The notes beneath the pieces were generated by a model, which was not told the origin of the DNA, ran no database searches, and saw only the letters and a list, made by a program, of their open reading frames with translations. Below are positions 17,329 through 27,100 of a stretch of 64,000 bases of DNA, one piece after another. This stretch comes from JANNBN01 sp031430595 (GTDB lineage: Bacteria > Actinomycetota > Acidimicrobiia > Acidimicrobiales > JANYDT01), in NCBI GenBank assembly GCA_031430595.1, contig JANPBU010000010.1:310001-374000 (forward strand), written 5' to 3'. The translations under genes and the position numbers were made by a program. Position 1 is the first letter of the stretch. Each line of letters begins with the position of its first letter.

Positions 17329-18600
17329 GTGGTGAGCAACGCAACTCGTGAGCAAATTGACCTTGCCGATCGGTTAGGCCGGGTGATGCATAAACGCGTA
17401 GAGGGGTTGGCACGCCTAACCGGTGGTGCGTCACGCGAGACGTGGTCATTCGATGCTGTCGACCCAACGAGCGGTACCCGCCAAGAGTTGATTCTTCGCC
17501 GAGACCCACCCGGCGCAGCCCGCGGTCAAATGGAACTTGAAGCGCGCTTATTACGTGCGGCAGCGAAGGCGGGCGTTCCGGTTCCGACCGTACGAGCAGC
17601 TGGCCCGGCTGATCAGCATCGTATGGATACCTCGTTTATGGTGATGGACCGCATCGGCGGCGAAACTATCGCCCGTCGAATATTAAGAGAACCGGAATTT
17701 GTCACCGCCCGTGCGGGCCTTGCGACTGATTGTGGCCACGCCTTAGCGAAACTGCATTCCGTTGACCCGCTATCGGTCGTGGGGCTCGAAACAATTGATC
17801 CGGTCGAGCGCTACCGAACCACTTACACCGAGCTGAATCAACCAGTCGAGACCTTCGATCTTGCATTCACGTGGCTCGATGAAAACCGTCCAACCGGTCG
17901 CCCGACGACGCTGGTTCACGGTGACTTCCGCCTCGGAAATCTTATTGTGCGCGCTGACGGTTTGGCGTCGGTACTTGATTGGGAACTGGCTCATGCTGGA
18001 GACCCAATGGAAGATTTGGCTTGGTTGTGTATTCGAGCGTGGCGTTTTGGAGGCGAACATCCGGTGGCCGGGGTTGGTTCGTTTGACGACCTATTCCGAA
18101 GCTACGAAGAGGCCGGCGGAACCGTCAACCAAACCGCGTTCGATTGGTGGATGGTGGCCGGAACCCTCATGTGGGGTGTTATGTGCATCATGCAAACCAC
18201 GGCCCACCTCAGCGGCGCTGTGCGGTCGATTGAACTTGCGGCTATCGGGCGACGAGTGGTCGAGCAAGAGCATGATTTATTGCTCTTACTTCGCCCGGCT
18301 GAGTTGGCCGCGGCAAAGGCCCGATCCAACCCGTTACCTGAGGGCCGACCCGATACCCCGGACGCTTACGGTTTACCGTCGGCAGCGACGCTTGTAGATG
18401 CGGTGCGAGAATTTCTGGAAAATGACGTGATGACGTCGACCGATGGACGGGTGAAATTTCACGCGAGGGTGGCTGCCAACGTGTTAGCGATTGTTGAACG
18501 ACAACTGCGCGCCGGTCAACTCGACGCCACGCACCTAACCGGCACCCTTGAAGACCAAGTCGTTGAGCGCCTAGCGGTTGCAAACCCTAAGTACGCCTAA
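17329..18600 (+). CDS. APH-family phosphotransferase with C-terminal DUF6285-like domain
   Basis: 423 residues. Residues about 25-300 form an aminoglycoside phosphotransferase/choline kinase-like fold with the catalytic loop LVHGDFRLGNL and the metal-binding DWELAHAGDPMEDLAWL. This subfamily (ACAD10/11 N-terminus-like) probably acts on hydroxyacyl substrates or small alcohols rather than antibiotics. The C-terminal stretch PSAATLVDAVREFLENDVM...FHARVAANVLAIVERQL looks like the DUF6285 helical domain often encoded next to such kinases and here fused to it. The gene starts with two GTG codons in a row; the first has a TAACCT box 6 nt upstream. Confidence 0.85.
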   Translation: MVSNATREQIDLADRLGRVMHKRVEGLARLTGGASRETWSFDAVDPTSGTRQELILRRDPPGAARGQMELEARLLRAAAKAGVPVPTVRAAGPADQHRMDTSFMVMDRIGGETIARRILREPEFVTARAGLATDCGHALAKLHSVDPLSVVGLETIDPVERYRTTYTELNQPVETFDLAFTWLDENRPTGRPTTLVHGDFRLGNLIVRADGLASVLDWELAHAGDPMEDLAWLCIRAWRFGGEHPVAGVGSFDDLFRSYEEAGGTVNQTAFDWWMVAGTLMWGVMCIMQTTAHLSGAVRSIELAAIGRRVVEQEHDLLLLLRPAELAAAKARSNPLPEGRPDTPDAYGLPSAATLVDAVREFLENDVMTSTDGRVKFHARVAANVLAIVERQLRAGQLDATHLTGTLEDQVVERLAVANPKYA

Positions 18601-18748
18601 TACAACGTTCCAAAAAAACCTCTATAGATGAGCGTAAATATGGACCCAGCAGGATTCACCTGATTGATCGCTACTCATCCTATGAGCGCTGTGCGAGGGC
18701 CTGTCGCCGTTAGGCGGGCAGAGCATGGCGTGTCGATCCGCACTGCAA

Positions 18749-19189
18749 CTAGCTATCCGGGCGCGCTAAGTGATGTAACCGAACCGAGTACAGCTCACAT
18801 ACTTCGCCAAGATTGTCGGTCATCGTACTGACGGCCAATTCCGCACCATGGACCACAGCAGAAGCAATCGCATCAGCAACAACAAACCCAATACGACCAA
18901 CACCAACCTTGATTGATGATGTGGTGTTCAACGAAAGCCCGGCATCAAGCAGGGTCACGATTGGAACCGGGGCAAGTGCACGGGCAAAGAACCGTTCGCG
19001 ACGATTCGCGTCGAAACTATGGAATCGACTCGAATGTTGTCCTTGCGGTTCAGGTTTCATGATCGCAATGAGTAAGCGACAGTGCCATTGCGTTGTTGTC
19101 GCAAGTTCGGCTGGGTCATGTCCGTTAGGAAGCCAGTCGTATTCGTTCGCAAGCGCGCGAAACGTCAAGTAATCGTCAAGAATCAACAT
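18749..19189 (-). CDS. Hypothetical protein, possibly PIN-like
   Basis: 146 residues, not firmly recognised. The N-terminus MLILDDYLTFRALANEY and the C-terminal VADAIASAVVHGAELAVSTMTDN have the spacing of PIN-like toxins, where an early Asp and a late D-x-[IL]-x-A-[AT] helix followed by a buried strand are typical. The middle has ELATTTQWHCRLL, seen in some actinobacterial proteins of this size. Only some of the expected PIN acidic residues can be placed, so the assignment is tentative. A short open stretch just upstream could be the tail of a partner. Confidence 0.5.
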   Translation of the reverse strand: MLILDDYLTFRALANEYDWLPNGHDPAELATTTQWHCRLLIAIMKPEPQGQHSSRFHSFDANRRERFFARALAPVPIVTLLDAGLSLNTTSSIKVGVGRIGFVVADAIASAVVHGAELAVSTMTDNLGEVCELYSVRLHHLARPDS

Positions 19190-19199
19190 GATTGGACCG

Positions 19200-19271
19200 T
19201 TTACTGGTCGGAATCGGCGTCGCCGAAATCAGCGTGGATCGCAGCGAGCGTTTGGGAAAGTTCTCCAGAAG
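19200..19271 (-). pseudogene. Possible tail of a lost small partner gene
   Basis: On the minus strand, 11 bases before the PIN-like gene, an open stretch reads SASGELSQTLAAIHADFGDADSDQ and ends in TAA. It has no ATG or GTG after the preceding in-frame TAG. The composition (amphipathic helix then acidic tail) is what an antitoxin C-terminus would look like. Nothing upstream in any frame restores a full gene, so this may be a remnant or chance. Confidence 0.25.
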
Positions 19272-19427
19272 CCGACTAGTCGTGTAGGACCTGCACTAGT
19301 TCTGAAGATAGTGGTCCATTATGCCCGCTCAGCGATCGTATTGGAAGCCCTTAATGGCGGACCCCGCCTCGACCCATGCCAAGTCTGATCAGAGTAAATC
19401 GGGAAACCCATCGCTCGCGATCAGGTC

Positions 19428-19988
19428 TTAGTTCATTGAAATGTCGGGCGGAAGTTGGATTGTTGAATCAGCTTCGGCTGCTGCGGTGACTTCTTGGGCT
19501 TGGGCCACCCAGCCCGGCATCCACTGCCAGAAGGCGAGAGCACTCGACAGTGTCTCCGAGATCAAATCGTCGACGAGAGGCTGCGTCACCCCAGCCCCAA
19601 GCGGAAACTGACTTTCGAGATGTACTTCACCTTGAGCCTCGGGTGACGACGGGTCGCCGCCGACGGCTAGGTAGGCCTTCGGGTATCGGCGTTCGAGGTT
19701 CCACTGATTGCACGCCGACATGACCGGCATCCACATTTCGCGTGGAATGGCAGCCATACCGATGGCCCGAACCACACAGATGTCGCCGTTTGTACCCTCG
19801 GCCCCAAGGAAAATGGCCAATGTGATGCCGTCTTCGTCTTCAGAGACCTTTAGCCCGAATTGAAAGTCACCGTCGTCGTCGGTGTCGTAACTCATCTCAC
19901 GGGTATCGAGATGTTCTTTGATCATGTCTCGATCGAAGGGCCGAATGCCCATACGTTTTGGAGGCTTGACCGGATCAGTTGTACTCAT
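19428..19988 (-). CDS. YbjN-domain protein
   Basis: 186 residues matching the YbjN fold (type III chaperone-like): DRDMIKEHLDTREMSYDTDDDGDFQFGL at the N-terminus, AIPREMWMPVMSACNQWNLERRYPKAYL in the middle, and SETLSSALAFWQWM near the C-terminus. YbjN proteins are widespread in Actinobacteria with no settled function; the fold suggests a binding role. It lies 18 bases downstream of the enoyl-ACP reductase gene and is probably cotranscribed with it. Confidence 0.8.
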   Translation of the reverse strand: MSTTDPVKPPKRMGIRPFDRDMIKEHLDTREMSYDTDDDGDFQFGLKVSEDEDGITLAIFLGAEGTNGDICVVRAIGMAAIPREMWMPVMSACNQWNLERRYPKAYLAVGGDPSSPEAQGEVHLESQFPLGAGVTQPLVDDLISETLSSALAFWQWMPGWVAQAQEVTAAAEADSTIQLPPDISMN

Positions 19989-20006
19989 ATAAATGTCTTT
20001 CGCTCG

Positions 20007-20801
20007 TTACGCGCCGATGGCGTGATAGCCACCGTCAACGTGAATAATTTCGCCGGTCGTCAACGGCAGCCAGTCACTTAACAGTGCCACGACAGAACGG
20101 GCTACGCCGACAGAATTGTTCACATCCCACCCGAGCGGCGCCTGTTCAACCCATCGATCTTCAAACTTTTGGAAACCCGGAATCGACTTAGCTGCAACGG
20201 TCTTTATGGGGCCGGCCGCGATGAGATTTGAGCGAACCTTTGCCGGACCCAGGTCGCGAGCAAGGTAGCGGTTGAGTGATTCCATCGCGGCTTTGGCGAC
20301 CCCCATCCAGTCATAGGCTGGCCACGCCACCGTTGCATCAAATGTCAAGCCGACATATGATCCGCCGCCAGCTTTTTCCCACAGGGGAAGCAGTGCCTCG
20401 GCCAATGGCTTCATGGAGTACGCCGAGATTTGTATGGCGGTTGCAACGTCTTCCCACTGCGCTGGCCAGATACCGTCGCCGAGACAAATAGCTGGTGCGT
20501 AACCAATGGAATGTAGGGCACCGTCGACACCACCCCAGTGAGCACCGAGGCGTTCGGTCAGGGCGCCGAAGTGTTCGGGTACGGTTACGTCTAATTCGTA
20601 TACGGGGATACTTTCCACGTCTCGGCCGTTCGCCGTTGCCAGTTTGCGGGCCATACGTGTCGTTAACGACAACCCCCGCCCCGCACCGGTGAGCACGATG
20701 TCGGCCCCCTCGCTCAGGCAGAGCGAGGCAACGCCGTAAGCAAGCGAAACATCGGTAAGTACACCGGTAACAAGTATCCGTTTACCTTCAAGAAGACCCA
20801 T
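20007..20801 (-). CDS. inhA: Enoyl-[acyl-carrier-protein] reductase (NADH), InhA type
   Basis: 264-residue short-chain dehydrogenase-type enoyl-ACP reductase, the last step of each FAS-II elongation round. It starts MGLLEGKRILVTGVLTDVSLAYGVA, has the catalytic Y-x6-K as YDWMGVAKAAMESLNRYLARD, then RSNLIAAGPIKTVAAKSIPG, all very close to mycobacterial InhA. The start at ATG 20801 is supported by TACAGT 7 nt upstream; further upstream the frame overlaps the TadG-like gene. An InhA-like rather than E. coli FabI-like sequence fits an actinobacterium, though nothing here proves long mycolate-type chains. Confidence 0.94.
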   Translation of the reverse strand: MGLLEGKRILVTGVLTDVSLAYGVASLCLSEGADIVLTGAGRGLSLTTRMARKLATANGRDVESIPVYELDVTVPEHFGALTERLGAHWGGVDGALHSIGYAPAICLGDGIWPAQWEDVATAIQISAYSMKPLAEALLPLWEKAGGGSYVGLTFDATVAWPAYDWMGVAKAAMESLNRYLARDLGPAKVRSNLIAAGPIKTVAAKSIPGFQKFEDRWVEQAPLGWDVNNSVGVARSVVALLSDWLPLTTGEIIHVDGGYHAIGA

Positions 20802-20808
20802 AGGCCCG

Positions 20809-20814
20809 ACTGTA
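20809..20814 (-). promoter_or_regulatory. -10 box (TACAGT) of the enoyl-ACP reductase gene
   Basis: TACAGT on the minus strand is 7 nt before ATG 20801, between the stop of the preceding Tad-type gene and this start, giving inhA its own promoter apart from the pilus operon. Confidence 0.5.
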
Positions 20815-20818
20815 CCGG

Positions 20819-23404
20819 CTAGGGGTTCTTTCCCTTGACTAAGTGAACCGGATCTCCGACGAGATTCACCTTCCAGGTCGTGAGGTCGGTGATGCCGATG
20901 TATTGGGAGCACAACTTGACGGGTTTCCCGGCCACGCAAGTCGACGTGTCTGGCGTCCAGGACTTTATAACGGGCGTGTACTTGATTTTCCACCAACCCC
21001 CTTGTGGGAGTGCTTCCTCAACACAAACACCATTGCCTGGTAAGCCGGTCACCCCCGCGCATCCATAGTTCTGCGGGACTGTAATTTGAATAGTTACGTT
21101 GCGGTCGTTGAAACGCCCACTTTGACACTCAAACAAAAACGTATTCAAAGATTCGGTTGCGCCCGTTGTTGAGTTGACATAGGTGCCAGTGTGATTCTGG
21201 CAGGGGTCTGCGGCAGGAAAGGTGTGACCAGAAGGAACACCGTATTCGACCCGATCGTACCCACGTGTCGAAAAACCCTCACGAGTAGTGGTTAACAACG
21301 CGCTCGTGCTGTTCGCTGGACACGGCACGGGATCAGTTGCTGCAACTTTTGTTTGCTCAAGTTTTGTCCATGCACCACTGACGTAGAGTTTTGACGCATC
21401 GGACGTACTCACCGTTGAACACTTATCCGCAAGCGCCGCTCCGCTGGGGTCTAAACCCTTGATGCCGGTCTCGTTTATTCCCGGGGCGAAGACCTTCCAG
21501 TTGAACTTGCTCGCGCAATATGTCGCTGCTGCATCCAACGGATCAATGTCTTGAGTACTGACCCCACCCAAAACAGGGCAGGTACTCATGTCAGCGACCG
21601 GTCGAAGTACCTCGAGGCTGTCGCCGCCCTCGCCCGGATCCCAGAGCTGCAATTCAATTTTTTTACCTCGGTATTCTTTCGCCGGAGCCAGCTTGGCAAG
21701 ATAAAACCGTGAGACGTCAGGAACTGAGGCGAACACGCTCATGGCAGTGTCACCGGCCACTGACGGACACGTATTTGAGACCAAGGAAGAACAAGGGGTG
21801 TAGGTCGGCCCGAAAAAGGCTCGCAGTGCGAAACCGTTGTTGCCGAACGAGTTTTGAGACGACACCGTTCGCATGTTCAGCCGAAACCGACCCTTGCTGT
21901 TCTTTACATCGGTCCCTTTAATCACTGCGATTGTTCGCCATTGCGATGCATTCGCCGCGCAATTCGGGTCCGCTGCGAATGCTGGTCCCCCGACCACCAA
22001 TGGTTCCCCGCCAACATGATCGGTTGCGGTAAGTACTCCGTCTCCGCCGGGCGCGTCAGGGATGAAGTCGTAATTTTCATCGGGGATGGCCGCAAGTGGC
22101 GACACCTGCGTGAAACCGTCAGTGATGTTCACACACGAGCCAAATCGCAACACCTTGTTAGCTTCTGCTGGCACGACAAACGCGTCGGTGAGCGACGCGA
22201 CCACGTTGGGCTTGGCACTTTGATCGAGCAAACTTACTTGGTCATCGCCGTAATACGTTGGTGAACGATCGGGTAGGTACACCCGAACATCGGTCACTAC
22301 TCGAACATCTTTAGGGTTCACCCCAGGGTTCACTCCTACTGCGGCAGTTCCATTGCAGCCAACGGGGTTGGTTTGTTGGCAGTTCGTTACCGGCCGCCGA
22401 GGAACCCCATACGAATCAGGCTTGATAGGCTGGTTGAACTGGTTGAAGCGCTGAACCGAATCGGGGTTGAACACCGGGTCAAACACCTGGATGGTCAACT
22501 CACCCGTAAGTTTGTCGTCAAGCGCACAGGGGAAACGCCGAGTTGTGCCGTCGACTTCAACACGGCACGGCACCTCTACGATGTAGTTGTAGCCACTCGG
22601 GTCACTATCCCGATTTATCGAGAGACCGTCGAACAAGCTTGGGTTGGCAAGCTTCAAATTGGCCATATAGGCCAGCCGGGCACTTTCGAGCGCACCCTTC
22701 GCATTCGGGTCGTAATCGCACAGACGAGCAAGTTTATTGGCATTGCCGCCAGCTGCTGCGTTAATCGAGTTACCGTCGTAGCGACTCGCGAGTTGGTCGC
22801 CAAGCTCTTTCGGAGCGCATGGTCCGGCGATACTCAGCCAAAAGTTTTGCAGCTTCATACCTTCGCTGGTCAGTGGGCCAGTACCGATTGCGTTCAATGC
22901 GGAACCAAGCGGAATATTGGACACGTATTCGGCAGTTGAGGTGCGGGTCACATCCCAAAACTCTTTGAAGATCCGACCGAAGAACAGCGGGATCTTACGG
23001 TCGCGAACAGTGACATTCAGACGACGGTTTGAACCAACCGGAGCATCCGCCGTAACGGTGACGCCGCCAAAATCATTCTCTACTCCGTTTTGTTTGGCAG
23101 TTTGCAATGCAAGGTTACGAGCATCGGACTCAACCGGCATACGAGTGACCCCAGCCAAGGCTGAAGAGTCGGCTACTCGTTGCAACTCGATCGATCGCGC
23201 ATAAAGGTAGGTAACGTCGGTGGCGAGGGCAACAAAAAGCACGAGAACGGGAAGCAGAATGCTGGTCACGACGAGCACGTAGCCGCGTTCGCCTGCCTCG
23301 TGGCGTCGACGCTGTTTGCGACCAACTTTCGTCATATGACGTTCACGGGCAACAACATTCGGCGGAGTTTTCGGCGCGTTGTGCTGATCGGACTTCTGAA
23401 TCAT
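20819..23404 (-). CDS. TadG-like surface/pilus-associated protein
   Basis: 861 residues. After a basic N-terminus comes ERGYVLVVTSILLPVLVLFVALATDV and then LYARSIELQRVADSSALAGV, the signature of the Tad_N/TadG-like membrane anchor (about residues 38-90). The remaining 770 residues are extracytoplasmic, Cys-containing, rich in Asn, Pro and aromatic residues, and of no recognised domain. TadG-type proteins sit with TadE/TadF at Flp pilus machines. It is the last gene of a three-gene operon, overlapping the TadE-like gene by ATGA. A second start (MTKVGRK, 23 codons in) is possible. Confidence 0.8.
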   Translation of the reverse strand: MIQKSDQHNAPKTPPNVVARERHMTKVGRKQRRRHEAGERGYVLVVTSILLPVLVLFVALATDVTYLYARSIELQRVADSSALAGVTRMPVESDARNLALQTAKQNGVENDFGGVTVTADAPVGSNRRLNVTVRDRKIPLFFGRIFKEFWDVTRTSTAEYVSNIPLGSALNAIGTGPLTSEGMKLQNFWLSIAGPCAPKELGDQLASRYDGNSINAAAGGNANKLARLCDYDPNAKGALESARLAYMANLKLANPSLFDGLSINRDSDPSGYNYIVEVPCRVEVDGTTRRFPCALDDKLTGELTIQVFDPVFNPDSVQRFNQFNQPIKPDSYGVPRRPVTNCQQTNPVGCNGTAAVGVNPGVNPKDVRVVTDVRVYLPDRSPTYYGDDQVSLLDQSAKPNVVASLTDAFVVPAEANKVLRFGSCVNITDGFTQVSPLAAIPDENYDFIPDAPGGDGVLTATDHVGGEPLVVGGPAFAADPNCAANASQWRTIAVIKGTDVKNSKGRFRLNMRTVSSQNSFGNNGFALRAFFGPTYTPCSSLVSNTCPSVAGDTAMSVFASVPDVSRFYLAKLAPAKEYRGKKIELQLWDPGEGGDSLEVLRPVADMSTCPVLGGVSTQDIDPLDAAATYCASKFNWKVFAPGINETGIKGLDPSGAALADKCSTVSTSDASKLYVSGAWTKLEQTKVAATDPVPCPANSTSALLTTTREGFSTRGYDRVEYGVPSGHTFPAADPCQNHTGTYVNSTTGATESLNTFLFECQSGRFNDRNVTIQITVPQNYGCAGVTGLPGNGVCVEEALPQGGWWKIKYTPVIKSWTPDTSTCVAGKPVKLCSQYIGITDLTTWKVNLVGDPVHLVKGKNP

Positions 23405-24132
23405 TGGGCAGTCCTTGACTCAATTTGAATGATGGAGTTGTGGCGTAGGCGGCGAGTCGGAATCATGCCGGTCGCACTCTTGTAGGTTTGCGAAACTTGA
23501 ACCCCAAGTAAATCGACGGGGCCGATCAGTTTGTCGACGCGGTTTGGTGCCGGCCAAAAACGGTCAGCGCTCGGGGTACTGCCGCCTTCGATTGCTGCTT
23601 TGTTGTATCCAAAATCAGTATCTACCAAGGCGAGGTGGCGTGCGTAGTAGATGTTGCAGGCCACCCTCGGTCGGGGCACGTCGGTCCAGATGAAAGCCTC
23701 AACATTTTGGAGACCTGCGTCGTCTATGAACACACCAACCGGCTTCAATTCGTCACCTGGCGGAACAATCCGTTTAGCTTCTGCCTCATTCACACATTCA
23801 ACCGGTGGCCTGTCGGTAATTGACTTGGCCCGGTAGATAATGACGTAGTCGAGGCTTCCGCGCATTTGGGTCAGTTGATTACGAACCGTGTTGATGGCCG
23901 AGAAATCTGCTTTTGAGTCAGTACCGGAGACGGCCGCCTCGTGAGCGGCCTCGGTGGCCGCATTACGACCCGTACTCCACGAAACAAAAAACAGGCCGAA
24001 CTCGATAATGGCAAAGATCAAGAAGAAGAACAAACCGAACACCATGGCGCCCTCAACGATGGCTGACCCGTCCTCGGCCTGACGGTCAGGCCGAGGTTTC
24101 TTTGATTTCTTTGGTTGTGATGTTTTGATCAT
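23401..24132 (-). CDS. TadE-like pseudopilin
   Basis: 243 residues with a basic N-terminus then EDGSAIVEGAMVFGLFFFLIFAIIEFGLFF. The G-SAIVE sequence has the Gly and the Glu at +5 of a prepilin cleavage site, and the hydrophobic helix follows directly, as in TadE. STGRNAATEAAHEAAVSG after the helix is the usual TadE continuation. The rest is extracytoplasmic. It overlaps both neighbours by ATGA, so the three are translated as a coupled unit. No prepilin peptidase, TadA ATPase or secretin is in the window. Confidence 0.85.
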   Translation of the reverse strand: MIKTSQPKKSKKPRPDRQAEDGSAIVEGAMVFGLFFFLIFAIIEFGLFFVSWSTGRNAATEAAHEAAVSGTDSKADFSAINTVRNQLTQMRGSLDYVIIYRAKSITDRPPVECVNEAEAKRIVPPGDELKPVGVFIDDAGLQNVEAFIWTDVPRPRVACNIYYARHLALVDTDFGYNKAAIEGGSTPSADRFWPAPNRVDKLIGPVDLLGVQVSQTYKSATGMIPTRRLRHNSIIQIESRTAQ

Positions 24133-27100
24133 GTTGATCCGCCACCGATAGGACGGGTAGTTACGACTGGCTCGTCATCGTCAATAATCTTTCCATTGCC
24201 GATCAGGTTTCCGGCATCGAGACCGCTAGACAAATTCGAGAGCTGAACTTTGAAGGTTTCATCAGGTTCATCGGCAGTATCAGGAGTGGTCTGTACCTGA
24301 ATTGTTTTGGTCGTTTCGCCGATCGCAAAGGTGATCTCGTAAGACAAATTGGTATAGTCATTTACGTTTCCAGAGGGGCCTGCAAGTGTTTGGACCGTGA
24401 CCTTTTGAACTGCGGTTGAGGGGCCACTCAGTGTGACCGTGAAGGAATTCGGTGCGCTCGACGAAGGGCCCGTGATTCCGCCCTCAGTTACTGTCACGAC
24501 ATTCGAGTTGATCGATACGGTCCGTTTGAGGATGTCATCGTCATAGATCGTGCCGTTTCCGTCCACAACACTCGTGGCCAAGTTCACACCTGCTCCCGGG
24601 GCGATTTTCACAGTGAACGACTCAGTAGATTCATTCACAGTGTCGTTCACGGCAGTGATGTCATTCGACCATTTTTGGGTCTCACCCGGAGCAAACGTGA
24701 GAGTTTGGGTAACGGTGTTGTAGTCACTACCTGGAAGGGCGGTGCCGCTTCTAGTTTCGAACGCAACCGAAATTGGGGAAGATGACGGTCGTTCTAACCA
24801 AACCCGAAATTTCTTGGTTTCACCTTCGGTGAATGTCAACGTATCGACCTTCACGTAGGGTGCGTCGTCGTTGTCCGTGATGTAGCCAATCGCAGTTGCA
24901 CCGGCAATCGTGATGCCACTTGATGGGTTAGACAGCGTGACGTTGAATTGTTCGGTCGGTTCGTCCGTTCCATCGTTACCGGTTGACACTTGGCACGTTG
25001 CTGTGGTCACGTTTGGCCCAAAATTCAACGGGCAAGTCCTTGCTACGTAGTCCGAGTCTGCGGTTGTTGCCGAACCGTCGGAAGTTGTCAGCGTTACCGA
25101 TTGAGCCAACGGATGGTTTTGATTCATAGTTACCGTGAAGACTGCAGGTTGGCCTTCGACCACCGTGACATTCGTTACTGAAACGCTTCGTTGCGCGTAG
25201 TCATTGTCTTCGATCGTGCCGGTGTTAGTGCCTGTTCCAATTGTCAAACCCCCGGTTGGAGAACTCAACGTAACAGTGAACGTCTCGTTCACTTCAACGA
25301 TCGAGTCATCAATGATCGCAACTGGAATGTCTTTTGAGGTTTGACCCGGCGCGAAGGTCACCACCTGTGACGAGACAGGAATAGGCGTGAAGTCCGCAGC
25401 CGATGCTGATCCAGTAGTTGATTTAATGACAACGGTCAGGGTGTTTGTTGAAGCCGACGACAACGACACAGTGAAGGTCGCTGGGTAACTACCTTCCTTG
25501 CCCCAGCCCGAGCTGACGCTTACTGTCGGCGAATTGTCATCGTCGAGAATGGTGCCATTCCCGACGGTTCCAAGGGTAAGACCACTGCCAAGGTTCGTGA
25601 GGATGACGGAATAATTTTCGTCAGGTTCGTCGGTAGTGTCTTGTTGGGACCACACCGTCACTGGCTTCGAGGTCTCTCCAGGTGCAAACGTAAATGTTTG
25701 ATCTACTGCCCAAAAGTCGGTTCCCGATGTTGCAGTACCGGTGGTGCCGGTTTTAAACGTCACAGTTTGTGGAAGCCCATGGGCGGCGCTGAGTTTAATT
25801 GTGAAGACTGCACCGCCACCCTCGATTGAGGATGCGCTTGCTACCGAAACTATGACGTTCGGGAAGTCCATTTCGGTGATCGTTCCCGTTCCGGTCAAGG
25901 GGCCGGTTGTGCCAAGGCCCGTAGGAACCGTTACCGACACATTGAATACTTCGTCGCCTTCGCCCGAAACGTTGTCATCGGTCGTAGGTACAGATACGGT
26001 TACAGACGTACTTCCCGCAGGGATCGTGACAGTGACCGATTGGGCTGTGTAGTCGAGGCCAGCTTGGGCTTTCCCAAAACCGGTTCCGGCGTTCGAGGTA
26101 GTGAAGGTAAATGTTCGATCAACTGATGATGGGCTAGATAGCTTGATCGTGAACACTGCCGGCGTACCTTCGGCGACGGTGACGTTGTTGACGCCTGCCG
26201 TTCCATTGGTAACTGTCACAGTTGGGCCGGGGGTTGAATCAGTGATTGTTCCTATGCCCTCAAGGTCGTTCCCGGAGGCTGCAAAAATGCTTGGGCTTGT
26301 GGTGGGCAAGGTGAGAAGCACTTTGTATGTTTCGGCTGGTTCGTCAACGTTGTCGTAGTTCACTTTGACGGTGAACGTGACCGACGTGTTACCGGCGGGA
26401 ATTGTGAACGTTTTGTTTGAAACACCTTGGTAATCGGCGATCGGGAACGCTGTAGACGTTGTCTGTTTCGCTGTTAGCTCAGCGGTATTTACCGTGAAAG
26501 TTTGGTCGGTTGACGCAATTCCACTCATCGTGATGGTGAAGGTTGCCGTGGTCGTACCCGAAGTCGTTGGTTCGGCCACGGTGACGTCATTGACACTTAC
26601 AGTTCGAAGCGGTTGGTCATTATCAATGATGGTTCCCGTCGCCGCTGTTTTGCTACCAGCAGCTATTCCGGTGCTGTACCCGGACAACAAACCAGTAAAG
26701 GTTTCATTCAATTCTGGGCTGTTGTCACCGATCACCCCAACGCTGACAGTCTTGGTGAAGTCAGTCGGTGAAAAGGTTACGGTCTCGGTTTTCGCAATGT
26801 AGTCGGTAACCACTGTCGCCGGGTTAGTTGTTCCAGCAGAGGTCGTAAACGTAACAGTTTGGTTGGTTGACGAAAGAGCCGACCTCGTAAGCGTGAATAC
26901 CATGCTGGTGTTTGTGCCGGTGTTGGTTTCTGTCACCGATGTGTCGGCAATGTCAACGACCGGTATTGCGTCGTTGTCGATGATCGTGCCGGTTCCACTC
27001 AGTGTGGTTCCGTAAACAAGACCCGGTGATTTGTCGACGATTGCCCAGGTAAAAGTTTCTGCAAGTTCGTCGATATCGTCGCCCGGTACCTTGATGTTGA

